From contig JAUQPW010000020.1 in NCBI GenBank assembly GCA_030550175.1, forward strand, positions 1 through 57,432: a stretch of DNA of 57,432 nucleotides, written 5' to 3'. The translations under genes were made by a program, and so were the position numbers. Shown here one piece after another: positions 1-8,739 of the stretch. Within the stretch, counting starts at the first letter, position 1. Every line of letters begins with the position of its first letter. Origin of the DNA: a bacterium (GTDB lineage Bacteria; Moduliflexota; Moduliflexia; Moduliflexales; JAUQPW01). The notes beneath the pieces were generated by a model. That model saw only the letters and a program-made list of their open reading frames with translations, did not search any database and had not been told where the DNA came from.

Positions 1-1136
1 CCGAGAAGCCAAAACCTTCTTTCCTATACGGTGATAAATTCTTCCTTAAATTATTTAGATACCTAGAGGAAGGGACCCATCCAGATCTGGAAATAGGAAG
101 ATTTCTTACAGAAACCGTGTCTTTCCCCTATACCCCCTCTTTTGTAGGTGCGATAGAATATAGAAAACCCGGGTCTCAACCCATGACCCTGGGAATCCTT
201 CAAAGTTTTGTTCCGAATCAGGGAGATGCTTGGACTTTTACCCTTAGTGCGGTTGAAAGATATTTCGATCGGGTACTCTCCCGAAGGAGCGAAATTCAAC
301 AGATACCCAAATTATCGGCTTCTCTCCTAAAAGTCGAGATCCCATCTTCCCTTCAAGACCTGGTGATGGGAGCCTATTTTGAGATGGTTAAGCTTTTAGG
401 AAAGAGAACCGCCGAATTGCACCTGGCGCTCGCTTCGAATTCAGAAGACCCTAACTTTTCCCCTGAACCCTTCTCAACCCTTTATCAAAGATCTGTTTAT
501 CAATCCATGCGAAGCTCTGCCAGGAGGGTTCTCCAACTTTTACGGAAAAATTTGAATACCCTTCCTGAGTCGGAACGTCCCTTACAAAATATAAGAAAGG
601 AAGCAGAAGAGGTTTTAAATCTCGAAAAAAACGTGATGGATCATTTCAGAACGATCCTGCAGAGGAAAATATCCACCGTAAAGATAAGAATCCATGGAAA
701 TTATCATCTAGGACACGTTCTTTATACAGGAAAAGATTTTGTAATCATTGACTTTGAAAGTGATCCGACGAAAGCTCTCAGTGAAAGAAAACTCAAACGC
801 TCCCCACTTAGAGATGTAGCCAGCATGTTAAGATCCATCCACTATGCGGCTTATACCGGTCTCCTCAAGCATACCTCCCTCAGGCCTGAAGATATTCCTG
901 TGTTAGAACCCTGGACGGATTTTTGGTACAAGTCTATGGGAAGTGCCTTTTTAAAATCTTATTTGGATACCACCAAAAGCGCACCCTTTATTCCCAAAGA
1001 TTCAGAGGAACTGGATATTTTATTAAAAACCTTTCTCTTAGATAAGGCCATACGTGAACTTAACCATGAACTTAATAACCGCCCAGATTGGACTATTATC
1101 CCCCTACGAGGGATAAAGGAAATAGTAAGAGGGTGA
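1..1136 (+). CDS. treS: Trehalose synthase-maltokinase, C-terminal (maltokinase) part, 5' truncated by window edge
   Basis: The frame is open from the first bases, so the gene begins upstream; 378 residues are visible from base 3. The sequence matches the maltokinase half of TreS-Mak fusions: an N-terminal stretch YGDKFFLKLFR, then IGRFLTE, the kinase loop HGNYHLGHVLYTG, the metal-binding IIDFESDP, and the family signature SERKLKRSPLRDVA. Maltokinase phosphorylates maltose made from trehalose to maltose-1-phosphate, feeding the GlgE glucan pathway in the cytosol. The loop normally reads HGDYHLGQ; here the catalytic-type Asp is Asn (codon 699-701) and Gln is His, which may weaken kinase activity. 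The TreS half lies outside the window, so the fusion is inferred from family resemblance. A GGGAGTATGG-type inverted repeat starts 8 bases after the stop. Confidence 0.85.
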   Translation, partial: EKPKPSFLYGDKFFLKLFRYLEEGTHPDLEIGRFLTETVSFPYTPSFVGAIEYRKPGSQPMTLGILQSFVPNQGDAWTFTLSAVERYFDRVLSRRSEIQQIPKLSASLLKVEIPSSLQDLVMGAYFEMVKLLGKRTAELHLALASNSEDPNFSPEPFSTLYQRSVYQSMRSSARRVLQLLRKNLNTLPESERPLQNIRKEAEEVLNLEKNVMDHFRTILQRKISTVKIRIHGNYHLGHVLYTGKDFVIIDFESDPTKALSERKLKRSPLRDVASMLRSIHYAAYTGLLKHTSLRPEDIPVLEPWTDFWYKSMGSAFLKSYLDTTKSAPFIPKDSEELDILLKTFLLDKAIRELNHELNNRPDWTIIPLRGIKEIVRG

Positions 1137-1143
1137 GTTAGCA

Positions 1144-1225
1144 GGGGGTGTGGGAGTAGAGGTAGCTACTTATTCTTTCATACTCCCACACCTCCATACT
1201 CCCACACCTCCACACTCCCATACTT
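1144..1225. repeat. Intergenic inverted repeat, GGGAGTATGG-type, copy 1
   Basis: GGTGTGGGAGTA at 1147-1158 pairs perfectly with TACTCCCACACC at 1181-1192, and the right arm continues as reiterated CTCCCACACCTCC / CTCCATACTCCC words to 1225. It fills the gap between two convergent genes. The same word family recurs at 27005-27193, 35985-36092, 44830-44985 and 53920-54068. Confidence 0.85.
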
Positions 1226-1228
1226 CAG

Positions 1229-2626
1229 TTACGATTCTTGCTTGGACTGTTTAACTTCTTCGGCTAAGACCTTTAAGGCTTTGGCACGCTGGGGGTCATA
1301 ACCTTTGGCATATTCCACGGGAAAATCTACGTAAATATCCGGTTGAACTCCCTTTCCCTCTAGGCGTTCGCCATCTACCCAGACATCTCTAACAGCAACC
1401 ATCAATAAAGACCCATCGGATAGATAAAAAGGTTTGCCTGCCAGAACAGCACCTGCAGTTGGCGTACCGACAACTTTACCCAGACGGTATTTCTTGAATC
1501 CATAGGTCAGCATTTCCTTCCCACTTCGAGTACCTTCATTAACAAGAAAGACTACCGGCTTCCTCCATTGAGGGTCGTACTTACGCTTATCGCCCGACCG
1601 GGAGGCAGTGGCCATAACAGGCACATTTTTATTAAAAACGTTCAGGTACTCAGGACTCGCTCCGCCCCACCCATCCCGTAAATCTACGATTAATGCTGAG
1701 GCTTTGGCGAATTCACCGGTTACAATAGCTTCCACAAAAGCATCTTGATAGACTTCCCTTGCATAAGACCAGATATGAATATACCCTATCTTGACTCCAT
1801 CCTCCTCAAAGATTCGAATACTTTTCTTTTCGGCTTCCAGAAACATCTGGTTAGGGTCTACCTCCCTGGGGATTACCGTTTTCTCTTCTGGACTCGGACG
1901 GACACAAGGGTCTGTTCTGGATTTGTCAGAGGACTCATCTTTACAAGCTGCCGTTTGAATCAGAATGCGAACAGGCTGTCCTGCTTTATTACGAAACGAT
2001 GCGACCGGCTCAAAGGGCTTCCCATCTACTTCCAAAATTTGATCTCCTACCTGAATGCCTGCTTCTTGGGCAGGACTTCCTTCAAGAACCCCTTTTACAA
2101 AGATACCCCGGGGTGTGGTTACCGTCAGAATACCTATGTCTGTATAACGAACTTCTTTATCCCCAAAAGCCAGGGAATATCCACTCACCCTCTTTCCGAA
2201 GATGGCAGCCAGTTGATAATACGCAGGTTGATCAGGTGTGTATAAATGGGTATGAGAAGCCCTCAATTGCGAGATCATTCGGTTGATGATCTCATATCCC
2301 TCTGCTCTCGTTGCAGCTTTCTCAACCTGAGGGCGATAGATTTCCCGCATTTTCTTCCAGTCTACGCCATTAAAGTGAGGATCATAGAATTCCGAGTCAA
2401 TCCGCTGCCAGGCTTCATCAAAAACCTGAACTATCGGCACCTGCTGCAAATCCGTCTCGGCATAAACCGGCAACATCCAGATTATCACGTAGATCCCTAA
2501 ACCCAGGAATCCATACAGGAGCAGGTTACTTCGTAGAGAGGGTCTAAGAAACTGAGAACCCGAAAGGGTCAGAATAATTTGCTTATCTTTGCTTTGGAAA
2601 TATTTAAATCTAAAACTGTTCATCAT
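1229..2626 (-). CDS. S41-family (C-terminal-processing-like) peptidase with PDZ domain
   Basis: A 465-residue protein with an N-terminal membrane anchor (about residues 33-53), a conserved helical region with SHTHLYTPDQ (124-133), a PDZ domain (about 165-225, GSPAQEAGIQVGDQILEVDG) and an S41 catalytic core: DLRDGWGGAS (315-324), NEGTRSGKE with the likely nucleophile Ser368, and GTPTAGAV (387-394). Classical CtpA enzymes carry a Lys in the last motif; it is absent here, as in tricorn-like or other S41 subgroups, so the catalytic base is uncertain. It probably acts in the periplasm, anchored in the inner membrane. I chose the ATG at 2626 because GAAAGG precedes it; an upstream ATG (2686) has no visible ribosome site. 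Its substrate is unknown. It is a single gene, divergent from the ABC operon. Confidence 0.85.
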   Translation of the reverse strand: MMNSFRFKYFQSKDKQIILTLSGSQFLRPSLRSNLLLYGFLGLGIYVIIWMLPVYAETDLQQVPIVQVFDEAWQRIDSEFYDPHFNGVDWKKMREIYRPQVEKAATRAEGYEIINRMISQLRASHTHLYTPDQPAYYQLAAIFGKRVSGYSLAFGDKEVRYTDIGILTVTTPRGIFVKGVLEGSPAQEAGIQVGDQILEVDGKPFEPVASFRNKAGQPVRILIQTAACKDESSDKSRTDPCVRPSPEEKTVIPREVDPNQMFLEAEKKSIRIFEEDGVKIGYIHIWSYAREVYQDAFVEAIVTGEFAKASALIVDLRDGWGGASPEYLNVFNKNVPVMATASRSGDKRKYDPQWRKPVVFLVNEGTRSGKEMLTYGFKKYRLGKVVGTPTAGAVLAGKPFYLSDGSLLMVAVRDVWVDGERLEGKGVQPDIYVDFPVEYAKGYDPQRAKALKVLAEEVKQSKQES

Positions 2627-3012
2627 GCGTACCTTTCTATCCATCAGACAAACGAAATATCCATGGTTTTTCCAATCATGCCACAATTATTTTCTTTTAA
2701 TGGCCAGGTTCAAAATTGAGTAGGGCAAATGTGGTTGTAGAGAGAATAAACTCTTTAAATAATTGGAGTCTTGACAAGTTTTAAAAGTTCCTGTTAAGGT
2801 GATTAAAAACCCTGAATCTAGATGGTCAAAGGCAACCTTTTTATTTCATCGTTTTAACCTTAAGGTATGAGAAGATGGAACTTTTTAATCTGCTTAAAAT
2901 CTAACTTAAAGGCTTGGCGTAAGTTATTACTTTTTCGGCCCTCACCACATAAAGAGATTGCTTGCTTATCTCACCTGAGAGTTTCAATAACCTAGGAAGG
3001 AGGAAATCAAGG
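2627..3012. other. Divergent intergenic region between the S41 peptidase and the ABC operon
   Basis: The 386 bases have no supported gene. They hold the promoters of both flanking genes. A forward candidate is TTGACA (2771-2776) with TAAGGT (2795-2800), spacer 18; the -10 is poor. The ribosome site GGAGG (2999-3003) sits 9 bases before the ATPase ATG. Confidence 0.5.
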
Positions 3013-3954
3013 ATGATTGCGGTAGAGAATTTAACCAAGTACTATGGAACACTTCCTGCTATTCAGGGGGTTTCTTTCCGGGTAGAAAAGGGTGAAATCT
3101 TAGGGTTTTTAGGTCCTAATGGAGCAGGTAAAACAACCACCATGCGAATTTTAACGGGATTCATGCCGGCAACCAGCGGAACGGCAACCGTTGCGGGATA
3201 TGATGTGTTTAAAGATTCCCTGGAAGTCAGAAAGAGGATCGGGTATTTGCCGGAAAATGTTCCTATTTACAATGACATGGAGGTTTCGGCCTATTTGAAT
3301 TTTGTAACCGAAGTTAAGGGTGTACCTAAAAAACTCCGGAAGGAGAAAATCCAGCAGGTTATTAAAAATTGTGGACTTGAAAGTGTATCCAATCGAATGA
3401 TTAAAAATCTTTCTAAAGGATATCGACAGCGTGTAGGATTGGCCCAGGCCCTCGTCAATGATCCTGAAGTTCTTATTTTAGATGAGCCTACCATGGGATT
3501 GGATCCCAAACAAATCACCGAGATCCGTCATCTTATCAAAGAGCTTGCCACCGAAAAAACTATTATTCTGAGTTCCCATATTCTTCCAGAAGTCAGTATG
3601 ATCTGTCAACGGGTTGTTATCATCAACCAGGGGAAGGTGGTGGCAGAAGATACCACAGAGAATCTTACTTCTCGATCTCAGACATCCCGCCGTATTTTAC
3701 TTCAGGTAGATGGACCGTCTGAGGTTGTTTTGAAAATCTTGAGGGAGGTAAACGGAGTTAATCGAGTTCAAAGGAAAGACCAGGTAACCGGAAATATTTT
3801 CAATTACGAAGTTGAAGCTTCTAAAGATAGAGATGTCCGCCGAGATTTGGCACATGCCATCGTCCAGAGTGGAAATGGGTTGCTGGAGTTGCGCCCGGTG
3901 GAAGTCAGTTTGGAAGACGTTTTTGTCAAATTGGTTACTGAAGAAGAAGGATAG
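3013..3954 (+). CDS. gldA: ABC transporter ATPase, Gld/NosF-type exporter
   Basis: A 313-residue ABC ATPase with all key motifs: Walker A GPNGAGKT (34-41), signature LSKGYRQRVG (133-142), Walker B VLILDEPT (153-160) and switch His in SSHI (187-190), plus a C-terminal extension of about 100 residues typical of ABC-2 exporters of the GldA/CcmA type. The start at 3013 is chosen because GGAGG lies 9 bases upstream; the frame extends to a TTG at 2962 without support. It is followed by a permease, a GldG-like protein and a DUF4340 protein, the usual non-gliding Gld auxiliary-ABC arrangement. It energises that transporter at the cytoplasmic face; the cargo is unknown. The symbol denotes the family, not gliding motility. 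Confidence 0.9.
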   Translation: MIAVENLTKYYGTLPAIQGVSFRVEKGEILGFLGPNGAGKTTTMRILTGFMPATSGTATVAGYDVFKDSLEVRKRIGYLPENVPIYNDMEVSAYLNFVTEVKGVPKKLRKEKIQQVIKNCGLESVSNRMIKNLSKGYRQRVGLAQALVNDPEVLILDEPTMGLDPKQITEIRHLIKELATEKTIILSSHILPEVSMICQRVVIINQGKVVAEDTTENLTSRSQTSRRILLQVDGPSEVVLKILREVNGVNRVQRKDQVTGNIFNYEVEASKDRDVRRDLAHAIVQSGNGLLELRPVEVSLEDVFVKLVTEEEG

Positions 3955-3959
3955 ATCCG

Positions 3960-4035
3960 TTGTCCATTGTTCGTTGTTTGTTGTTTCTTTCCTGCCATCC
4001 TCTGATATAAACAACGCACAACGGACGATAGACAA
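3960..4035. repeat. Intergenic inverted repeat, TTGTCCGTTG-type, copy 1
   Basis: The left arm 3960-3977 (TTGTCCATTGTTCGTTGT) pairs with 4018-4035 (ACAACGGACGATAGACAA) over 18 positions. There are three mismatches, all transitions, so G-U pairing would be kept in RNA. It fills the gap between the ATPase and permease genes and leaves almost no ribosome site for the permease. Confidence 0.75.
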
Positions 4036-4041
4036 AAGAAC

Positions 4042-4812
4042 ATGCGGAATATCTTCTATCTCTTTAAAAAAGAATTAAGATCTTATTTTTACTCGCCCAT
4101 TGCTTATGTAGTCCTGTTTATCTTCCTGGTCATCACAGGATATTTCTTCTCGGCTATTGTCACCTTCTATAGCATGATCAGTTTTCAAGCCATGCAACAA
4201 CCGGCTGCTGCGGCTAATCTCAATATTACCGAAGGTGTGGTCAATCCCCTGTTTAGCAATATGGCAGTTATTATCCTCTTGATGATGCCGATTCTCACCA
4301 TGAGGTTATTCTCCGAGGAGAAACGGCTGGGTACTTTTGAGCTGCTCATGACGTATCCCATTCGGGATATCGAAGTGGTACTGGGGAAATTTCTGGCCTG
4401 TGTAACGGTCTTTGCCATCATGCTGGCTTTGAGTCTGGTTTACCCGATCTTAATCGCCTGGGTAGGAAGGCCGGATATTAAGCCTTTTATATCGGCTTAT
4501 TTAGGCATTTTCTTGATGGGATCTGCATTTATTTCCCTGGGAATATTAATTTCTACCCTGACAGAAAATCAAATTATAGCTGCAGTAGCTAGTTTTGGAG
4601 TTCTTATTATATTTTGGGTTATCGGATTCTCTGCCGAGAACACGGGTCCTACCCTGGGAAGCGTTCTTCGGCATCTCTCCATTATCGAGCACTTTCAAAA
4701 CTTTGCCAAAGGCATCGTCGACACCAAAGATCTCATCTACTACTTGAATTTTACTCTGTTTTTCTTGTTTTTGACCTTAAGATCCCTGGAGTCCAATAAA
4801 TGGCGAGGCTAA
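4042..4812 (+). CDS. gldF: ABC-2 type permease (GldF-like)
   Basis: A 256-residue polytopic membrane protein with about six hydrophobic segments and the family N-terminus RNIFYLFKKELRSYFYSPIA, followed by RLFSEEKRLGTFELLMTYPI, the cytoplasmic coupling helix typical of ABC-2 permeases. It forms the membrane channel with the preceding ATPase. The ATG at 4042 directly follows an inverted repeat, and only a weak AAAAGAA lies upstream, so translation may be coupled to the upstream gene or be leaderless-like. Assignment to the GldF group rests on sequence type and operon position. Confidence 0.88.
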   Translation: MRNIFYLFKKELRSYFYSPIAYVVLFIFLVITGYFFSAIVTFYSMISFQAMQQPAAAANLNITEGVVNPLFSNMAVIILLMMPILTMRLFSEEKRLGTFELLMTYPIRDIEVVLGKFLACVTVFAIMLALSLVYPILIAWVGRPDIKPFISAYLGIFLMGSAFISLGILISTLTENQIIAAVASFGVLIIFWVIGFSAENTGPTLGSVLRHLSIIEHFQNFAKGIVDTKDLIYYLNFTLFFLFLTLRSLESNKWRG

Positions 4813-4901
4813 AAAACAGAGAGGGAGAATAGGAGCATGGGAGATAGGAGAAACTCTTCACTTCTTCATTCTTCCATGCATCTATTCTTTCACGTCATGG
4901 C

Positions 4902-6482
4902 ATGCTACGAAAATATTCCTCTATAATAGGTCTGGCCGGACTGATTCTGACCCTAGGTGGTGGTGTAATTTATGTTATCCGATCCCAGTTGACCCCTGTA
5001 GCTTCGGTCCTTTTAATCGTTGGACTGTTGGCCTTGTTGACCTACCTTTATTTCAACTTCGAAGGAGTTAAAAGGCTTTTTGGAAAACGCACGACCCGAT
5101 ATGGCGCCAACGTAACCCTCATGATTTTTATAGTCTTAGGAATTATCAGCATTGTGGAGGCTATCTCAGTAAAGCATAATTATCGTTGGGATTTTACCAC
5201 GGCCAAGTTAAACAGCCTGTCCGATCAGACCGTCAAGATTCTCAAATCTCTGGACCGGGACGTTCAGGCCGTTGCTTTCTATCGAAAAGGAGAAGAACGA
5301 GGGATCAACGATGTCCTGGATCGATATGCTTACCATTCTTCTCATTTTAAATACGAGATCGTAGACCCGGATCGTAATCCAGGTAAGGCTAAAGCCTATG
5401 AAATTCGAGATTACGGAACCATTGTTTTGGAAAGTGGAAACAAACGAGAAAAGATTACAGATAGCTCGGAGCAGGCTATTACCAATGCGATTCTTAAAGT
5501 AATTCGAGAAGGAAAGAAAGTAGTTTATTTTCTAACCGGACACGATGAAGGAAATTTGAATGAGTCGGGTGCCAGAGGATATAGTCAGGTTAAAAAGGCC
5601 ATCACAGACCGAAATTATGAAGTCAAAGAACTTTTGTTATTACGAGAGGAGAAGGTTCCTGATGATGCCACGCTTTTCATTATCAACGGACCCAAAAAAG
5701 ATCTTTTGCCTAAGGAACTGGATAACCTGGAGGAATACATCAAACGAGGCGGTAAACTTCTCGTTCTGATCGATCCAGAAAATGCTCCCGGACTGGTTAC
5801 TTTTTTGGCTAAATACGGATTTAAGATCGGGAATGACGTAATCGTAGATCGTTTGAGTCGTGTATTCGGCGCAGAGCCAACCGTACCCGTTGTAGTAGAA
5901 TATGAACCCCATGAGATTACCAGAGACTTTCATATTGCCTGTTTCTTCCCCTGGGCCCGATCTGTAGGGGTTGCGGAACAGCTTCCCGAAGGGATTACAG
6001 CCCAATCTCTGGCAAAAACAAGTCCGGAAAGCTGGGGAGAAACCGATATTGCCAGACTCAAACAAGGAATGGCCAGTTTTGATAAGGATAAAGACCTTAA
6101 AGGTCCGGTTTCGGTAGCCGCTCTGGCTACGGTGGAAAGTAAGGAGGAACCTAAAAAGGAAGGGGAATCTAAAACCGAAGAACAAAAAGATCAAGAATCC
6201 AAAAAAACTAAAGCTCGAATTGTGGTTTTTGGAGATTCCGATTTTATTAGTGATTCTGGATTTAATCTCCAGGGTAATGGAGATCTCTTCCTAAATACGG
6301 TGAGCTGGTTACTGGAAGAAGAGAATCTCATCGCTATCCGTCCTAAGCAGCCTCAATCTCAACCTATTCTTCTGAACGCAGTTCAAGGCCGGGTGATGTT
6401 CTGGGTGCCTGTGGTTTTGTTACCCCTTGCCGTTCTTATTACGGGTATTGTGGTTTATGTAGAGAGAAGACGTCACAAATAA
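4902..6482 (+). CDS. gldG: GldG-like ABC transporter auxiliary protein (intramembrane/periplasmic)
   Basis: A 526-residue protein with three N-terminal membrane segments (about 7-27, 31-50, 70-90), a large soluble domain (about 95-410) and a C-terminal membrane helix (499-519) ending in ERRRHK. The soluble part has the GldG/IFT52-like features TGHDE (212-216), INGPKKDL (261-268) and GDSDF (444-448). A charged, low-complexity Lys/Glu linker runs from about 411 to 437. Such proteins accompany Gld-type ABC transporters and carry a presumed ligand-binding domain outside the cytoplasm. The biochemical role is unknown. It lies 89 bases after the permease and is followed by the DUF4340 gene, clearly one operon. 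Confidence 0.88.
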   Translation: MLRKYSSIIGLAGLILTLGGGVIYVIRSQLTPVASVLLIVGLLALLTYLYFNFEGVKRLFGKRTTRYGANVTLMIFIVLGIISIVEAISVKHNYRWDFTTAKLNSLSDQTVKILKSLDRDVQAVAFYRKGEERGINDVLDRYAYHSSHFKYEIVDPDRNPGKAKAYEIRDYGTIVLESGNKREKITDSSEQAITNAILKVIREGKKVVYFLTGHDEGNLNESGARGYSQVKKAITDRNYEVKELLLLREEKVPDDATLFIINGPKKDLLPKELDNLEEYIKRGGKLLVLIDPENAPGLVTFLAKYGFKIGNDVIVDRLSRVFGAEPTVPVVVEYEPHEITRDFHIACFFPWARSVGVAEQLPEGITAQSLAKTSPESWGETDIARLKQGMASFDKDKDLKGPVSVAALATVESKEEPKKEGESKTEEQKDQESKKTKARIVVFGDSDFISDSGFNLQGNGDLFLNTVSWLLEEENLIAIRPKQPQSQPILLNAVQGRVMFWVPVVLLPLAVLITGIVVYVERRRHK

Positions 6483-6490
6483 TATCTACT

Positions 6491-6543
6491 ACGTCATGTG
6501 TAATGAGATCACTCCACCCGTCCCAACCCATTACACATGACGT
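6491..6543. repeat. Perfect 15-bp inverted repeat between gldG-like and DUF4340 genes
   Basis: ACGTCATGTGTAATG (6491-6505) and CATTACACATGACGT (6529-6543) are exact reverse complements, separated by 23 bases. It could fold into a stable hairpin within the operon transcript, 19 bases before the next start codon. No T-tract follows, so it is not an obvious terminator. Confidence 0.85.
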
Positions 6544-6562
6544 ATGAGGTAGAGGTCTTTGA

Positions 6563-8317
6563 ATGAATTTCAGAGCTACGGTCATCTTACTTCTTATTTT
6601 AGCCTTGTTAGGAGGGTATTATTATTTTTACGAGGTTAAATTTGCTGCAAAACAAGCTAAAATTGAAGAAGACAAGAAAAAGCTGTTCCTCTTCTCGGAG
6701 CAAGATGTACAGGAAATCAAATTAATTGGACCAGAAGGGACTATTGTGGCCAAGAAAAGTGATGGCGGATGGACCCTGGAAGAACCTATCCAGGCAAAAG
6801 CCGACGACAAAGCAGTCGAATCCCTCATCAACCGGCTTAAAAACGCTCAAAGTGACCGGTCTGTAGATGAGGGAACCCCTAAACTTGCGGATTATGGGCT
6901 TGTAAAACCTTTTCTACAAGTTTCCCTTAAACTTAAGGACCAATCGACCTATCAAACCCTTTACCTTGGAGATTTGACTCCCACTGAACTCTACGTATAT
7001 GCCCAGAGAAATGTAGATCCAAAAATCTATCTTATTGATAAATTCCTTCGGGACGATCTCAATAAAAAGGTTTTCGACCTTCGGGATAAAACCATTGTTG
7101 CTTTTGAAACAGATAAAGTAAAGAAATTGGAGTTCACCGTGGATAAAAACAAAATGGTTGCAGAAGCTACCGGTGGGGACTGGAAAGTAACACAACCCGG
7201 AGAGTACAAAGGGGATAAGGATAGAATTACCAGTATCCTGACAAAATTAAATTTCACCAGAATCAAGGAATTTATAGAAGAAAATCCGGAAGACCTGAGT
7301 AAGTATGGATTGGATAACCCTCCCATACAGGTTACTTTATGGGTAGGGGATGACATGGCTCAAAAAACACTCCTCCTGGGTAAATCTGACGAGTCCAAAA
7401 AGGGAATTTATGCTAAACGGGAAGGAACCCATAATGTATTTTTAGTTCCCGATGACCTGACCAAAGACTTTCCCAAGACGGTCATGGATCTCCGGGATAA
7501 AACGGTGCTTGCCTTTGAGAAAGGAGATATCAAAAAGGTCCAGATCCAGCGAGAAGGTATGGATTTGATAGCCGAGAAAGTCTCGGATAAAGACTGGAAC
7601 CTGACACAACCCGAGCAGGTAAAAGCCGATGAGTCTGCTATCTCGGACATCTTAACAGAAGTAAGAGGGCTCAAGGTTAAAGAGTTTACCCATGATAACC
7701 CCCAGGATCTGGCAACTTATGGTCTGAATACGCCTAAAATTCAGGTAAATCTTTGGGAGAAAGATAAGGAGAATCCTAAAACCCTTTGGGTCGGAAAGGA
7801 AGAAGGATCCGGAGTGTATGTTAAAACCAATGAAAGTAATTCTGTTTATCTGGTAGATTCGACCATTGTCAAAACCCTCACAAAGACCCCCATGGATCTT
7901 CGAGATAAGACCCTCGTTTCCTTTAATCGAGAGGACGTCGAAAAAATTACGCTCAAATACCCGGATAAGACCTTTACTTTTCAAAAATCCGGTAAGGAAT
8001 GGAGACTCGTTGAACCTGAAAAAGCAAAGGCTAAGGACTGGCGGGTAGGAAACCTCTTAACCGATCTTCAATTTTTGAAATTTAAAGAACTCGTTCCAAA
8101 AGATCAAATGTCCGATGGTGATTATGGTTTTGATAAACCTGAAGTAGAAATCACGCTCTGGAAGAAAGGTGATGAAGAGATCACCACGCTTATCCTCGGA
8201 AAGAAGACAGACAATGGTCTGATTTATACACGAACCAAATCCGGGGATGTGATTTATCGGATTGACGCTGGTTTCTTGCAGGAGTTACCGAAAAGCGTAG
8301 AAGAAGTGAAAGCCTGA
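6563..8317 (+). CDS. DUF4340 protein with four tandem modules, membrane-anchored
   Basis: 584 residues: one N-terminal membrane anchor (about 5-24) and then four DUF4340-type modules of roughly 130-138 residues. The boundaries are marked by a repeated DLRDKT at 172-177, 309-314 and 445-450. Each module has the same order of blocks: a W-x-(L/V)-x-(E/Q)-P strand, a helix with L/I-T/L spacing, a YGL or YGF turn, (I/L)QV or EI strand, and LLLG/LWVG. The protein would project into the periplasm. DUF4340 proteins regularly follow GldG-like genes, and their function is unknown. The near-identical spacing and repeated linker suggest internal duplication. The ATG at 6563 has AGGTAGAGG upstream. Confidence 0.88.
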   Translation: MNFRATVILLLILALLGGYYYFYEVKFAAKQAKIEEDKKKLFLFSEQDVQEIKLIGPEGTIVAKKSDGGWTLEEPIQAKADDKAVESLINRLKNAQSDRSVDEGTPKLADYGLVKPFLQVSLKLKDQSTYQTLYLGDLTPTELYVYAQRNVDPKIYLIDKFLRDDLNKKVFDLRDKTIVAFETDKVKKLEFTVDKNKMVAEATGGDWKVTQPGEYKGDKDRITSILTKLNFTRIKEFIEENPEDLSKYGLDNPPIQVTLWVGDDMAQKTLLLGKSDESKKGIYAKREGTHNVFLVPDDLTKDFPKTVMDLRDKTVLAFEKGDIKKVQIQREGMDLIAEKVSDKDWNLTQPEQVKADESAISDILTEVRGLKVKEFTHDNPQDLATYGLNTPKIQVNLWEKDKENPKTLWVGKEEGSGVYVKTNESNSVYLVDSTIVKTLTKTPMDLRDKTLVSFNREDVEKITLKYPDKTFTFQKSGKEWRLVEPEKAKAKDWRVGNLLTDLQFLKFKELVPKDQMSDGDYGFDKPEVEITLWKKGDEEITTLILGKKTDNGLIYTRTKSGDVIYRIDAGFLQELPKSVEEVKA

Positions 8318-8739
8318 GGGTTCTCTGTCCACTGTTCCTTGTCTTTCGCCTTCGGGTTAGTACCAGGGGCAGCTACCGTGACTTTGATCTTCCTTAAAAC
8401 CTGATAGAGGCAATTTATTTATATTTATAGCAAAACTTCCTTATCCTTCCTTCCCATACGCGCCAGGATAAAAGTGAGATCCGGGGGGCACCCTCACCCT
8501 GTCCCTCCCTCGTTTTGCAGGGGAAGGAACTTTGAAGCGAAGTTCCCTTCCCTGTGAAACGGGGGAGGGACAGGGTGGGGTACCTTAGCCTGGTACCTAT
8601 GGAGCAAGGGGGATGTCTAGACCCCAGGCCTAATCCTTAACTTGATGCATATCATATGGGGAACGACCCATCTAACCAGCTACCAACTGACCGTTCCTTG
8701 GGAATCTAATGGAGTTCTTTCGATACAACAGACAATAAG
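8318..8739. other. Convergent intergenic region holding a CCCTCACCCT-type hairpin
   Basis: The 422 bases contain no supported gene. They hold a long imperfect inverted repeat at 8495-8577 (listed separately). The remainder shows no promoter or RNA gene that I can recognise. Confidence 0.6.
8495..8577. repeat. Long intergenic inverted repeat, CCCTCACCCT/GGGAGGG type
   Basis: CACCCTGTCCCTCCC starting at 8495 pairs with GGGAGGGACAGGGTG ending at 8577. The inner arms GGGGAAGGAACTT and AAGTTCCCTTCCC pair around a 7-base loop near 8535. The whole 83 bases could form one long hairpin between two convergent genes. Related words occur at 10680-10765, 17145-17264 and in the leader at 42750-42775. Confidence 0.8.
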
